Shown: positions 1 through 5,518 of the stretch, piece after piece
Numbering within the stretch: position 1 is the stretch's first letter
Layout of the letters: each line of letters opens with the position of its first letter
Assembly: GCA_903864375.1 (NCBI GenBank)
Contig: CAIPFS010000615.1
Span: 1-5,518 of the forward strand
Source: an uncultured Verrucomicrobiota bacterium
GTDB taxonomy: Bacteria > Verrucomicrobiota > Verrucomicrobiia > Limisphaerales > UBA9464
Reading direction: 5' to 3'
Length of the DNA stretch: 5,518 nucleotides
Notes under the pieces: model-generated
Databases searched by the model: none
The model's input: the letters and a program-made list of their open reading frames with translations, nothing else
What the model was told of the DNA's origin: nothing
Made by a program: the position numbers and the translations under genes

Positions 1-586
1 CACTGACATCCATCAACGCATGCACCCATCCACAGGTTCGAAGCCACCGTCCCTCCGCGAGGCGTGGCTCGAAGTCGAGGTGATGACCGGCGAGTGAGCC
101 GCCCAATTCGCCGGAGACAAAAATTGCATCACCCGCCCGGGCTCCGGATCGAAGCAGGGCCTGTCCGCGGGGAACCGACCCGAGGACGGCGACATTGATC
201 AGCCACTGGCCGGGATTTGTGGTGGTTTCGCCCCCCACCACCGCCATCTGATGGCGGGCCGCCAGCCGGTTCATGCCGCGATACATGGCCAGGACCCGGT
301 CCGGATCAAAACCGGGGGGAAGGCCCAGGGTGACCACCGCCGCCATCGGCGTGCCCCCCATGGCTGCGATGTCACTCAGCGGACGTGCCAGCGCCTTGTG
401 TCCGACCCGTTCGGGATCGGTCCCGGGAAGGAAATGAATGCCTTCAACCACCGCATCGGTCTTCAGAAGAAGGTCCGCGTCCTCCGGCGCCTTCACGACA
501 GCGCAATCATCCCCTGCCCCCACCACGACGTGAGGTTGGGAGGTCAACAGGGGCCGGATGGCCGCGATGAGGTCAAATTCCGTCAC
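1..586 (-). CDS. thiL: Thiamine-monophosphate kinase ThiL, 3' part cut by window edge
   Basis: ThiL phosphorylates thiamine monophosphate with ATP to give thiamine diphosphate, the last step of cofactor B1 synthesis, in the cytosol. The reading frame is open from a GTG at 586 to the left edge: 195 codons, about 60% of the usual 310-330 residues. Family motifs appear in order: GAGDD at residues 23-27 (Mg-ATP binding acidic pair D26/D27), TDAVVEGIHF at 43-52, the LSDIAAMGGTP block at 70-80, VVGGETT at 116-122 (many homologues have GGDT) and SGELGGSLAG at 158-167. The GTG start gives the typical opening VTEFDLI. The frame stays open further upstream, but an ATG at 638 is out of frame and no ThiL-like sequence lies before the GTG. 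There is no good Shine-Dalgarno; a purine-rich GGAAGG stretch sits too far upstream. It follows the CPBP protease gene by 55 bp on the same strand, so co-transcription is possible. The identification is secure; the start is likely but not certain. Confidence 0.94.
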   Translation of the reverse strand, partial: MTEFDLIAAIRPLLTSQPHVVVGAGDDCAVVKAPEDADLLLKTDAVVEGIHFLPGTDPERVGHKALARPLSDIAAMGGTPMAAVVTLGLPPGFDPDRVLAMYRGMNRLAARHQMAVVGGETTTNPGQWLINVAVLGSVPRGQALLRSGARAGDAIFVSGELGGSLAGHHLDFEPRLAEGRWLRTCGWVHALMDVS

Positions 587-641
587 TCGGGAGAGAGTAT
601 CAGAGAGGGTCGGTGGCGGCGACTCCTTCCCCTTCCATTTG

Positions 642-1565
642 CTACTCCACCGGTTTCAATCCGCAGGCCAGCAGGATGAAGGGCACCAGATTGAACAAGG
701 CATGCGCCGTCATGGGAGCCAGCAGATTCCCGGTGCGGAGGTAGAGCGCGGCCAGCATGGCTCCGAAAAACACCAGGGGCAGAAAGGCCGCCAGATTGCC
801 ATGCATTGCCCCGAACAAGACGGCGGTCCCCCAAAAGGCAAGACGCGGTTTACCCAAATCGCGGATGAAGGGAAAAAGGATTCCCCGGAAAAGCAACTCC
901 TCCGCCACCGGAGCGACCAGCGTGGCAAACACGAAGATATAGGCAGATTGAGCCCAGGTGCCCGAATGAAGGAGCAGTTCCACCGAACCTTGAACACTCG
1001 GTTCATAGCCCCAATGGCTACCCCAGTGGCGCAGGGCAACCACCGACAACCACTGCAAACCGTAGGCCACCGGAACAGCCACCCCCGCCACGGTCACCCC
1101 GGCTCCCAGGGCCCGCGAGATGCCGGAGCGGCGCCACCCGAAGGCATCGGTCCACCGGACCCGGTGCATCCGAACGAACCGATGTACCAGCAACAGCACG
1201 GCCCCGTGAAAGGTCAGGGTGCCGAGGACAAAGGATGAAAAGGCCGGCTTTGGGGAGGCAACCGACGGAGAGGTATTCCCCGGAGTTCCTGAAGCAGAAA
1301 TTCCGGCATTCGGCTGACGCGGCAACACCGATGCCAGTATCCCACCCATTCCAAAAATCAGGAACAAGCCCATCAGCAAGGCCAGAACGGCCTCGGCTTC
1401 CCACGGTTTGCGCTCAAGCACGATCGGACCGTAGAAGATTTGTCCGCCGGCGGGAAGGCCGGGAGAGAAGTCGGCCGTTCCACCATTTTTATTGGTGATT
1501 TTATGGACTTCTTGTAAAGCATCGCCCGTCACAATTCGTTTCAACGACCCGAATCCCCTGTCCAC
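642..1565 (-). CDS. CPBP-family intramembrane metalloprotease (CAAX protease / Abi type)
   Basis: This is a multi-pass membrane protein of the CPBP (Abi/Rce1-like) glutamate protease family, which cleaves substrates inside the membrane; bacterial members act in bacteriocin self-immunity, prenyl-protein processing or unknown roles. With the GTG at 1565 it has 307 residues. The three family motifs are intact near the C terminus: EELLFRG (E222, E223, R227), FGAMH (F251, H255) and HALFN (H288, N292). Hydrophobic segments lie near residues 58-79, 108-128 and 152-176, with several more around the motifs from 208 to the end. A Pro/Ser/Gly-rich loop (about 82-107) separates the first two. The first 55 residues are soluble and end in a GGQIFYGP stretch. 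The frame extends to an ATG at 1607, but that would run 38 bp into the divergent gene starting at 1570. GTG 1565, TTG 1544 and GTG 1532 avoid this; 1565 keeps the most protein. None has a clear ribosome binding site. The substrate is unknown. Confidence 0.88.
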   Translation of the reverse strand: MDRGFGSLKRIVTGDALQEVHKITNKNGGTADFSPGLPAGGQIFYGPIVLERKPWEAEAVLALLMGLFLIFGMGGILASVLPRQPNAGISASGTPGNTSPSVASPKPAFSSFVLGTLTFHGAVLLLVHRFVRMHRVRWTDAFGWRRSGISRALGAGVTVAGVAVPVAYGLQWLSVVALRHWGSHWGYEPSVQGSVELLLHSGTWAQSAYIFVFATLVAPVAEELLFRGILFPFIRDLGKPRLAFWGTAVLFGAMHGNLAAFLPLVFFGAMLAALYLRTGNLLAPMTAHALFNLVPFILLACGLKPVE

Positions 1566-1569
1566 GACG

Positions 1570-3807
1570 ATGTCTTCTTCCGGCCATATCTGGAGTTTTT
1601 CCCGCATCGGCGGCTTTGATCAGGTCCGCCTTGAATCTGGGGCCGACCTGCTCAACCTGCCCACCCTCGATCAAAAACTCTGGGTCGCCCTCGCCTGCCC
1701 GACCACCGGTCTTGAATTTGATCCAAAAACCTTGAGCTACATCGATACCGATCAGGATGGTCGGATCCGAGCCAACGAGTTGATCCAGGCCATTCAATGG
1801 GCCGCATCATTACTCAAGAACCCGGACGACCTCATCCGTGCAAGTTCCACGCTTTCATTGGCATCGATCAATGATTCCACCCCCGAAGGCGCCACGGTTC
1901 TGGCTGCCGCCCGTCAGATCCTCATCCATTTGGGCCAGGAAAACCGGACGGAGCTGACAGTCGAGGACACAGCGGAACCGGCCCGAATCTTTGCTCGAAG
2001 CCGTTTCAACGGGGATGGCGTGATCACTGCGGAAGCCGCAGACGATACCCTGACCCAGGGCGTCATCGAAACCATCATTCGCCTCTACGGGCCGGAGGTC
2101 GACCGATCGGGCAAGCCCGGAATCCATCAGGCCAAGGCCGACCGGTTCTTTGCTGCGCTGACCGCTCACCACGACTGGGCGCGCAAGTATGATGAAGACG
2201 CCTCGATTCGCGGTCCTGGAGAAGCCGTCGGGGCGTATGAGGCATTCCGTGCCGTTGAAGCCAAAATCAATGACTATTTTGGACGTTGCCGTCTGGCAGC
2301 CTTCGACCCACGGGCATTGACCTCCCTGAATCGCGATGAAAAGGAGTACCTGGCGCTGACGGCCAAGGATATTGGCATTTCCGCACCGGAATTAGCGGGA
2401 TTTCCCCTGGCCCGGGTGGCTCCCGGACAGGCCCTGCCGCTCGGGGCGGGCATCAATCCGGCGTGGTCGACAGCCCTCTTCACCTTTGTTCAAGCCGTCG
2501 TTCGACCGCTCCTGGGCGAAGTCACCGAACTGACCGAGGCCGACTGGTCAAAATTGATTGCGTTGTTTGCGCCTCATTCCGCCTGGCTTGCGGCCAAGCC
2601 GGTTTCGGAAGTGGGAGCCCTCGATATCGCCCGCATCCGGGAAATTCTGGCCAGCGACGCCCAGGCCAGAATCAACCAGTTGATCGTGACGGACAAAGCC
2701 GAGGAGCAAAAGGCATCAAGCGTCACCTCGGTGGACCGCTTGATCCGCTACCAACGGGACCTGCACCGTCTGGCCGCCAATTTTGTCAGCTTCGAGGATC
2801 TCTATTCCGGCCAGCGTCCCGCCATCTTCCAGGTGGGAACGCTTTATCTGGATGAACGAAGCTGCCAGCTCTGCCTCACGGTTGGCGATTCGGGTCGACA
2901 CGCCACCATGGTGGGCCTTGCCGGCACCTACCTCGCCTACTGCGACTGTGTCCGGAAAGTCTCGGGCGAAAAGATGCAAATCGTCGCGGCGTTTACCGAT
3001 GGGGATTCCGATAATCTCATGGTGGGACGCAACGGCGTATTCTACGACCGAAAGGGCCGGGACTTCGACGCCACCATCGTGAAGATCGTCGACAACCCGA
3101 TCAGCCTGCGGCAGGCGTTCTGGTCGCCTTACAAAAAATTCGTCCGCCTGATCGAAGAGCAAATCGCCAAACGGGCCGCTGCAGCTGACACCGCCGCCAC
3201 AGATAAACTGGCCAAGGCAGCAGAAACCACGGCGAACCTCGACCAGGCCAAGGCGGCTCCGTCAAAAAAGGTCGACGTCGGCACGGTGGCCGCACTTGGC
3301 GTTGCCTTTGGCGCCATTGGCGGATTTTTTACCGCCATTGTCAGTACGGGGAGTCAGATTGTTTCACACGGGGCCTTCGCCGTTGCCGGTGCCATTGTTG
3401 GCATCATCCTCCTGATTTCAGGTCCCTCGTTGATTCTCGCCTTCATCAAGCTGCGCAAACGGAATCTGGGCCCAATTCTGGATGCCAACGGCTGGGCCAT
3501 CAATGCCCGCGCGCGCATCAATATCCCTTTCGGCACCACCCTGACCCAGGTGCCGAAACTCCCCCCCGGATCGCGCCACAATCTGGTCGACCCTTTCGCA
3601 GAGAAGACCAATCCCTGGCCCAAACGGGTGGCCGTGCTGTTCGTCGTCTATGCAATCTTCGCCCTTCTCAACCACATGGGATATATCTCCGAATGGAGTG
3701 GGGGCCGGCTGGGCACCCCCAACGAAAACCGGGACAAGGTCAAAAACAAGGGCACCAACGACGTGGCCATCGTGACCGGCGGAATCACCAATTCCGCTCC
3801 CAAATAG
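1570..3807 (+). CDS. EF-hand-containing membrane protein of unknown function
   Basis: A 745-residue protein of unknown function. An early domain holds a canonical EF-hand loop at residues 59-70 (D59, D61, D63, G64, I66, E70), which should bind calcium. Degenerate loops follow at 145-156 (N147, D149, G150, I152) and about 178-185. A large soluble region leads to a dense block at about 405-520 with C432xxC435, C458xC460 and an Asp-rich DxDxDN stretch at 477-482. An Ala/Lys-rich, probably helical linker (about 530-567) precedes two hydrophobic segments (about 572-592 and 602-626). A basic RKR and the conserved-looking ILDANGWAINARARI stretch follow, then a third hydrophobic segment (about 686-703) and a polar tail. 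No N-terminal signal peptide is visible, so the large N-terminal part is probably cytoplasmic. I chose ATG 1570 because good protein-like sequence begins there; the frame opens at TTG 1492, inside the divergent protease gene. No Shine-Dalgarno is seen. I recall similar proteins annotated only by their EF-hand. The gene is surely real; a calcium-responsive role is inference. Confidence 0.93.
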   Translation: MSSSGHIWSFSRIGGFDQVRLESGADLLNLPTLDQKLWVALACPTTGLEFDPKTLSYIDTDQDGRIRANELIQAIQWAASLLKNPDDLIRASSTLSLASINDSTPEGATVLAAARQILIHLGQENRTELTVEDTAEPARIFARSRFNGDGVITAEAADDTLTQGVIETIIRLYGPEVDRSGKPGIHQAKADRFFAALTAHHDWARKYDEDASIRGPGEAVGAYEAFRAVEAKINDYFGRCRLAAFDPRALTSLNRDEKEYLALTAKDIGISAPELAGFPLARVAPGQALPLGAGINPAWSTALFTFVQAVVRPLLGEVTELTEADWSKLIALFAPHSAWLAAKPVSEVGALDIARIREILASDAQARINQLIVTDKAEEQKASSVTSVDRLIRYQRDLHRLAANFVSFEDLYSGQRPAIFQVGTLYLDERSCQLCLTVGDSGRHATMVGLAGTYLAYCDCVRKVSGEKMQIVAAFTDGDSDNLMVGRNGVFYDRKGRDFDATIVKIVDNPISLRQAFWSPYKKFVRLIEEQIAKRAAAADTAATDKLAKAAETTANLDQAKAAPSKKVDVGTVAALGVAFGAIGGFFTAIVSTGSQIVSHGAFAVAGAIVGIILLISGPSLILAFIKLRKRNLGPILDANGWAINARARINIPFGTTLTQVPKLPPGSRHNLVDPFAEKTNPWPKRVAVLFVVYAIFALLNHMGYISEWSGGRLGTPNENRDKVKNKGTNDVAIVTGGITNSAPK

Positions 3808-3847
3808 CCGCGAGACCAGGGGTCCCGAATCAAAGCGCCCCCAATCC

Positions 3848-3880
3848 GAGGCAGCCCCCCAGCCTCCACGCCCGTTTTTT
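3848..3880 (+). terminator. Weak candidate terminator after the EF-hand gene
   Basis: A 5-bp stem, GAGGC (3848-3852) with GCCTC (3862-3866), encloses a 9-nt C-rich loop. Six T's follow at 3875-3880. The 8-nt gap between stem and T-run is longer than in a standard intrinsic terminator and the stem is short. It is placed about 40 bp after the stop codon at 3807, where a terminator would be expected. The call is tentative. Confidence 0.25.
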
Positions 3881-3985
3881 GCACGGATGCAGGGCCGGGG
3901 CTCTCACTCCTCAAATTCTCTGGTTGGTGTCATCCCAACGGTGGCTCGAACGGGAATGGATGCGAACCGTCGATTCAAGAGTTCG

Positions 3986-4017
3986 CCGGATTGAAAGGTA
4001 CCCGGACTGAAAGTTAC
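3986..4017. repeat. Two-copy 16-bp tandem repeat
   Basis: CCGGATTGAAAGGTAC (3986-4001) is followed directly by CCGGACTGAAAGTTAC (4002-4017); 14 of 16 positions agree. The first bases of a third unit (CGAGATTA) no longer match well. It sits just beyond the minus-strand terminator and outside any supported gene. It could be a replication-slippage duplication or a pair of protein binding sites; nothing here tells which. Confidence 0.8.
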
Positions 4018-4030
4018 CGAGATTAGGCCT

Positions 4031-4067
4031 CGAAAAAGAGCCACCACCACCGAAGTGGCAGGGGCTT
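4031..4067 (-). terminator. Intrinsic terminator with UUCG tetraloop, minus strand
   Basis: Read on the minus strand, AGCCCCTGCCAC (4066-4055), a TTCG loop (4054-4051) and GTGGTGGTGGCT (4050-4039) form a 12-position stem with a single C/U mismatch and two G-U pairs. C and five T's follow (4038-4033). UUCG closed by C-G is an exceptionally stable tetraloop. On the plus strand the two G-U pairs become A/C mismatches and only three T's follow, so the element is directional. It lies about 340 bp past the amidase stop and would end transcripts from that gene, or from a small gene in between such as the doubtful ORF whose stop is at 4104. Confidence 0.72.
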
Positions 4068-4103
4068 TGAACCACACACAAACAAATCGGCTGACTTCAA
4101 CAC

Positions 4104-4271
4104 TCAATTTCCACCTGAACGAATGTCGCCTGGACTAGGCAAACGCCTCACTAACAGGCGGCGTGCCAAGTCGCGAACCTGTTGCCGATTGTCAATTGTT
4201 TGGAGGACTCCCAAAACGCGTCTGGAACAGGAACCCCGAAAAACCCCCTGTTTTTTCGCCCAAAGGAACAC
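4104..4271 (-). CDS. Doubtful small ORF, 55 codons, basic peptide
   Basis: A GTG at 4271 is preceded, after 6 nt, by AAGGAGG (4284-4278), a near-perfect Shine-Dalgarno sequence. The frame runs 55 codons to a TGA at 4104-4106, and the strong minus-strand terminator begins about 40 bp further on, so the parts of a small transcription unit are in order. The predicted peptide is soluble and Arg-rich, with VLQTIDNRQQVRDLARRLL as a plausible helix. I recognise no family. Against it: the three main genes lack such ribosome sites, the frame crosses the 4237-4258 and 4138-4167 inverted repeats, and the opening residues look random. The frame also extends to a GTG at 4298. It may be a decayed gene or chance. 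Confidence 0.2.
   Translation of the reverse strand: MFLWAKKQGVFRGSCSRRVLGVLQTIDNRQQVRDLARRLLVRRLPSPGDIRSGGN
4138..4167. repeat. Imperfect inverted repeat (hairpin)
   Basis: CGCCT (4144-4148) pairs with AGGCG (4156-4160) around the 7-nt loop CACTAAC. An outer pair, GGCA (4138-4141) with TGCC (4164-4167), extends it across a small asymmetric internal loop, giving nine base pairs in all. No T-run follows on either strand, so it is not a typical terminator. It could be RNA structure inside a minus-strand transcript. Confidence 0.35.
4237..4258. repeat. Short inverted repeat with A and T arms
   Basis: CGAAAAA (4237-4243) is the exact reverse complement of TTTTTCG (4252-4258), with an 8-nt C-rich centre. 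The stem is mostly A-T and lacks a GC core, so it is a poor terminator. Over 7-bp arms this may be chance. Confidence 0.3.
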
Positions 4272-4406
4272 TGGAAACCTCCTTCCATTCGATTTCACTC
4301 ATCCCATATCCCAAAATCCTGAATGAGATTCATCGTGAATTGAAAACGGGGATCCGATCCGTCAGGGATGTGCATAGATTGCAACAGGGCCACACCCCTG
4401 GACTGT

Positions 4407-5518
4407 CTAAAAAACAACTTTCTGATGATCCAGCCAGTCGGCCAGGGCCCACAATCGGGCGTCCTCTCCGCGCCGTGCCATCCATTGAAATCCAATTCCA
4501 TCTCCTCCCGACACTCCGTGAGGGATGGTCAGCACCGGCAGGCCTGCCAGACTTGCCGGGGTGGTCAACCGAAGAAGTCGGGGACGTGTGGACGAGTGAT
4601 CCGCGCCGAGCGGCAACCGGGTCACCGGCGCTGCAGGTGCCACCAGGAAATCGGCGTGAGCCCACAGGGGGTCGAAGACCCGGGCCGTCCAGGACACCCG
4701 CTCCCGTTGGAGCTCCTGGTACCGGGACGTCGAGACCAGCCCTCCGGATTCGATGCGAGTCCGAACAGCCGGGTCATATTCCTCCCGATGATCCGACCAA
4801 AACGGCGCATGAGCCGCAAAGGCATCGTGGGCCTGAATGGGAACAAAGAGCTCCACGGCCCCTTCAAACCCGGCGGCCTCCACGGAACGGACTGAGGCGC
4901 CAGCCTCTTGCAACCGGGACGTCAGCCGGCTCAGGGCGTCCTGAATTTCGGTTGCCACACCGCTAAGCCACGGTCCCGTCAGAATGGCGACACGCGGCGG
5001 ATGATCCCACGGAACGATGGGCATTTCCGGATGGAGGCAACGGGCCACCCAGGAGACGTCTCCGAGATGACGTTGAAGCCAGCCGACCGTGTCAAACGAA
5101 TGGGCCAGCGGAAACAAGCCGTCGGATTCGCCGAACCCCAGGGACTGCCGAAAGCTGACCAGACCGCAGAGGGCAGCGGGCACGCGCAAGGAACCGCCGG
5201 TATCGGTCCCCAGCGCGAGACACGCGGAACCGGCCACCACGGAGGCGGCGGCCCCGCTACTGGACCCGCCGGTCAACGATTGGGGAATCCCTGGAATCGT
5301 GCAGTCGCCATAGGTCCTGTTTTCACCTGTAATTCCATAGGCAAACTCATTCAGGTTGGTCTTGCCCGCCAGCAGTGCGCCGGCTCGGCGCCAACGGGCC
5401 ACATAGCCGGAATCGCGTTGCGGAACCGGACGCACCCTCCCGTAAAAACTGGAGGCACAGGTGGTTCCGCGTCCCCCCCAGTCAAAAATATCCTTCACCG
5501 ACACCGGCAGGCCGGCCA
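4407..5518 (-). CDS. Amidase-signature family hydrolase (AMI1-like), N terminus outside window
   Basis: A serine hydrolase of the amidase signature family, which cleaves carboxamides to acid and ammonia with a Ser-cisSer-Lys triad; probably cytosolic. Numbering from the first complete codon in the window (about A1), the catalytic lysine is K8 in LPVSVKDIF, the cis-serine S85 in GGSSSG (83-88) and the nucleophile S109 in TDTGGSLRVPA. The cis-Ser to nucleophile spacing of 24 and Lys to cis-Ser spacing of 77 match well-studied members. NEFAYGITGENRTYG and SFDTVGW resemble plant AMI1 / Toc64-type amidases, and the C-terminal LTIPHG and GFQWMARRGEDARL blocks are usual family endings. There are 369 residues here; the missing N terminus is probably 50-70, giving a total near 425, like AMI1. 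The GTG at 5504 is an internal valine of the PVSVKD motif, not the start. No gatB or gatC and no urea or allophanate genes are in view, so GatA is not favoured. The substrate is unknown. Confidence 0.95.
   Translation of the reverse strand, partial: AGLPVSVKDIFDWGGRGTTCASSFYGRVRPVPQRDSGYVARWRRAGALLAGKTNLNEFAYGITGENRTYGDCTIPGIPQSLTGGSSSGAAASVVAGSACLALGTDTGGSLRVPAALCGLVSFRQSLGFGESDGLFPLAHSFDTVGWLQRHLGDVSWVARCLHPEMPIVPWDHPPRVAILTGPWLSGVATEIQDALSRLTSRLQEAGASVRSVEAAGFEGAVELFVPIQAHDAFAAHAPFWSDHREEYDPAVRTRIESGGLVSTSRYQELQRERVSWTARVFDPLWAHADFLVAPAAPVTRLPLGADHSSTRPRLLRLTTPASLAGLPVLTIPHGVSGGDGIGFQWMARRGEDARLWALADWLDHQKVVF

Larger units (their letters stand above)
3808..4406. other. 600-bp intergenic stretch between convergent genes
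   Basis: This region lies between the 3' ends of the EF-hand gene and the amidase gene and has no convincing protein gene. It looks less GC-rich than its neighbours. It contains a weak plus-strand hairpin with a T-run (3848-3880), a 16-bp tandem repeat (3986-4017), a strong minus-strand terminator (4031-4067), an imperfect hairpin (4138-4167), an A/T inverted repeat (4237-4258) and a doubtful small ORF (4104-4271, minus). The several hairpins and the length, unusual for a convergent junction, would suit a small RNA, a decayed gene or an interspersed repeat, but the sequence alone does not decide. Confidence 0.7.

Noticed and set aside
558..1238. 226-codon plus-strand frame opposite the protease and thiL genes
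   Set aside because: It lies antisense to two genes with clear family motifs. Its product is rich in Gln, His, Gly and Pro with no domain, as expected of a shadow frame in GC-rich DNA.
1492..1520. Possible promoter (TTGGTG, 17 nt, TAAAGC) for the EF-hand gene
   Set aside because: Each hexamer matches the consensus at only about three of six positions, and the lineage's promoter pattern is unknown, so it was not listed as a feature.
3904..4107. 67-codon minus-strand frame whose TTG overlaps the stop of the small ORF
   Set aside because: It runs through the UUCG terminator hairpin and the tandem repeat, and has no ribosome site or recognisable features.
4131..4170. Integron attC-like site suggested by the CACTAAC loop and GC-rich arms
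   Set aside because: The paired core sequences (RYYYAAC and GTTRRRY) are absent, and no integrase or cassette is visible.
4338..4375. GGATCC / GATCC palindromic run near the amidase 3' end
   Set aside because: It is short, has no spacing pattern and is consistent with chance.
4385..4400. Hairpin CAGGG / CCCTG just after the amidase stop
   Set aside because: It is a 5-bp stem with no T-run on the minus strand, so it is not supported as a terminator.
4163..4966. 267-codon plus-strand frame opposite the amidase gene
   Set aside because: It is antisense to the amidase, Pro/Arg/Gly-rich and without motifs.

Overview
The window looks like GC-rich (roughly 60% by eye) bacterial chromosome with three long, clearly coding genes, one gene cut by the left edge, and a 600-bp stretch without a convincing gene. 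No insertion sequence, phage gene, CRISPR array, tRNA or rRNA is visible. The lineage cannot be fixed from the sequence. A Verrucomicrobiota or wider PVC origin is a guess from the style of the proteins and the weak Shine-Dalgarno signals at the main starts.

Left part, minus strand: the first 195 codons of thiL (thiamine-monophosphate kinase) run off the left edge. Upstream of it, with a 55-bp gap and the same direction, lies a CPBP-family (CAAX protease / bacteriocin-processing) intramembrane protease. The spacing allows co-transcription, but no functional link between the two is evident.

Middle, plus strand: a 745-residue protein starts back-to-back with the protease gene. It carries one canonical EF-hand loop near its N terminus, several degenerate Asp-rich loops, a CxxC...CxC cysteine cluster, an Ala/Lys-rich linker and three predicted membrane segments at the C terminus. 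It looks like a calcium-binding membrane protein of unknown role and is the best candidate here for undescribed biology.

Right part: positions 3808-4406 hold a 16-bp tandem repeat, a strong minus-strand intrinsic terminator with a UUCG tetraloop, several weaker inverted repeats, and a doubtful 55-codon minus-strand ORF with a well-placed Shine-Dalgarno sequence. From 4407 to the right edge, minus strand, is most of an amidase-signature hydrolase with its Lys-Ser-Ser triad intact; its N terminus lies outside the window. The 4031-4067 terminator probably ends transcription coming from the amidase side.

I see no multi-gene defence, secretion or biosynthetic system. The genes read as unrelated housekeeping or accessory functions placed side by side.
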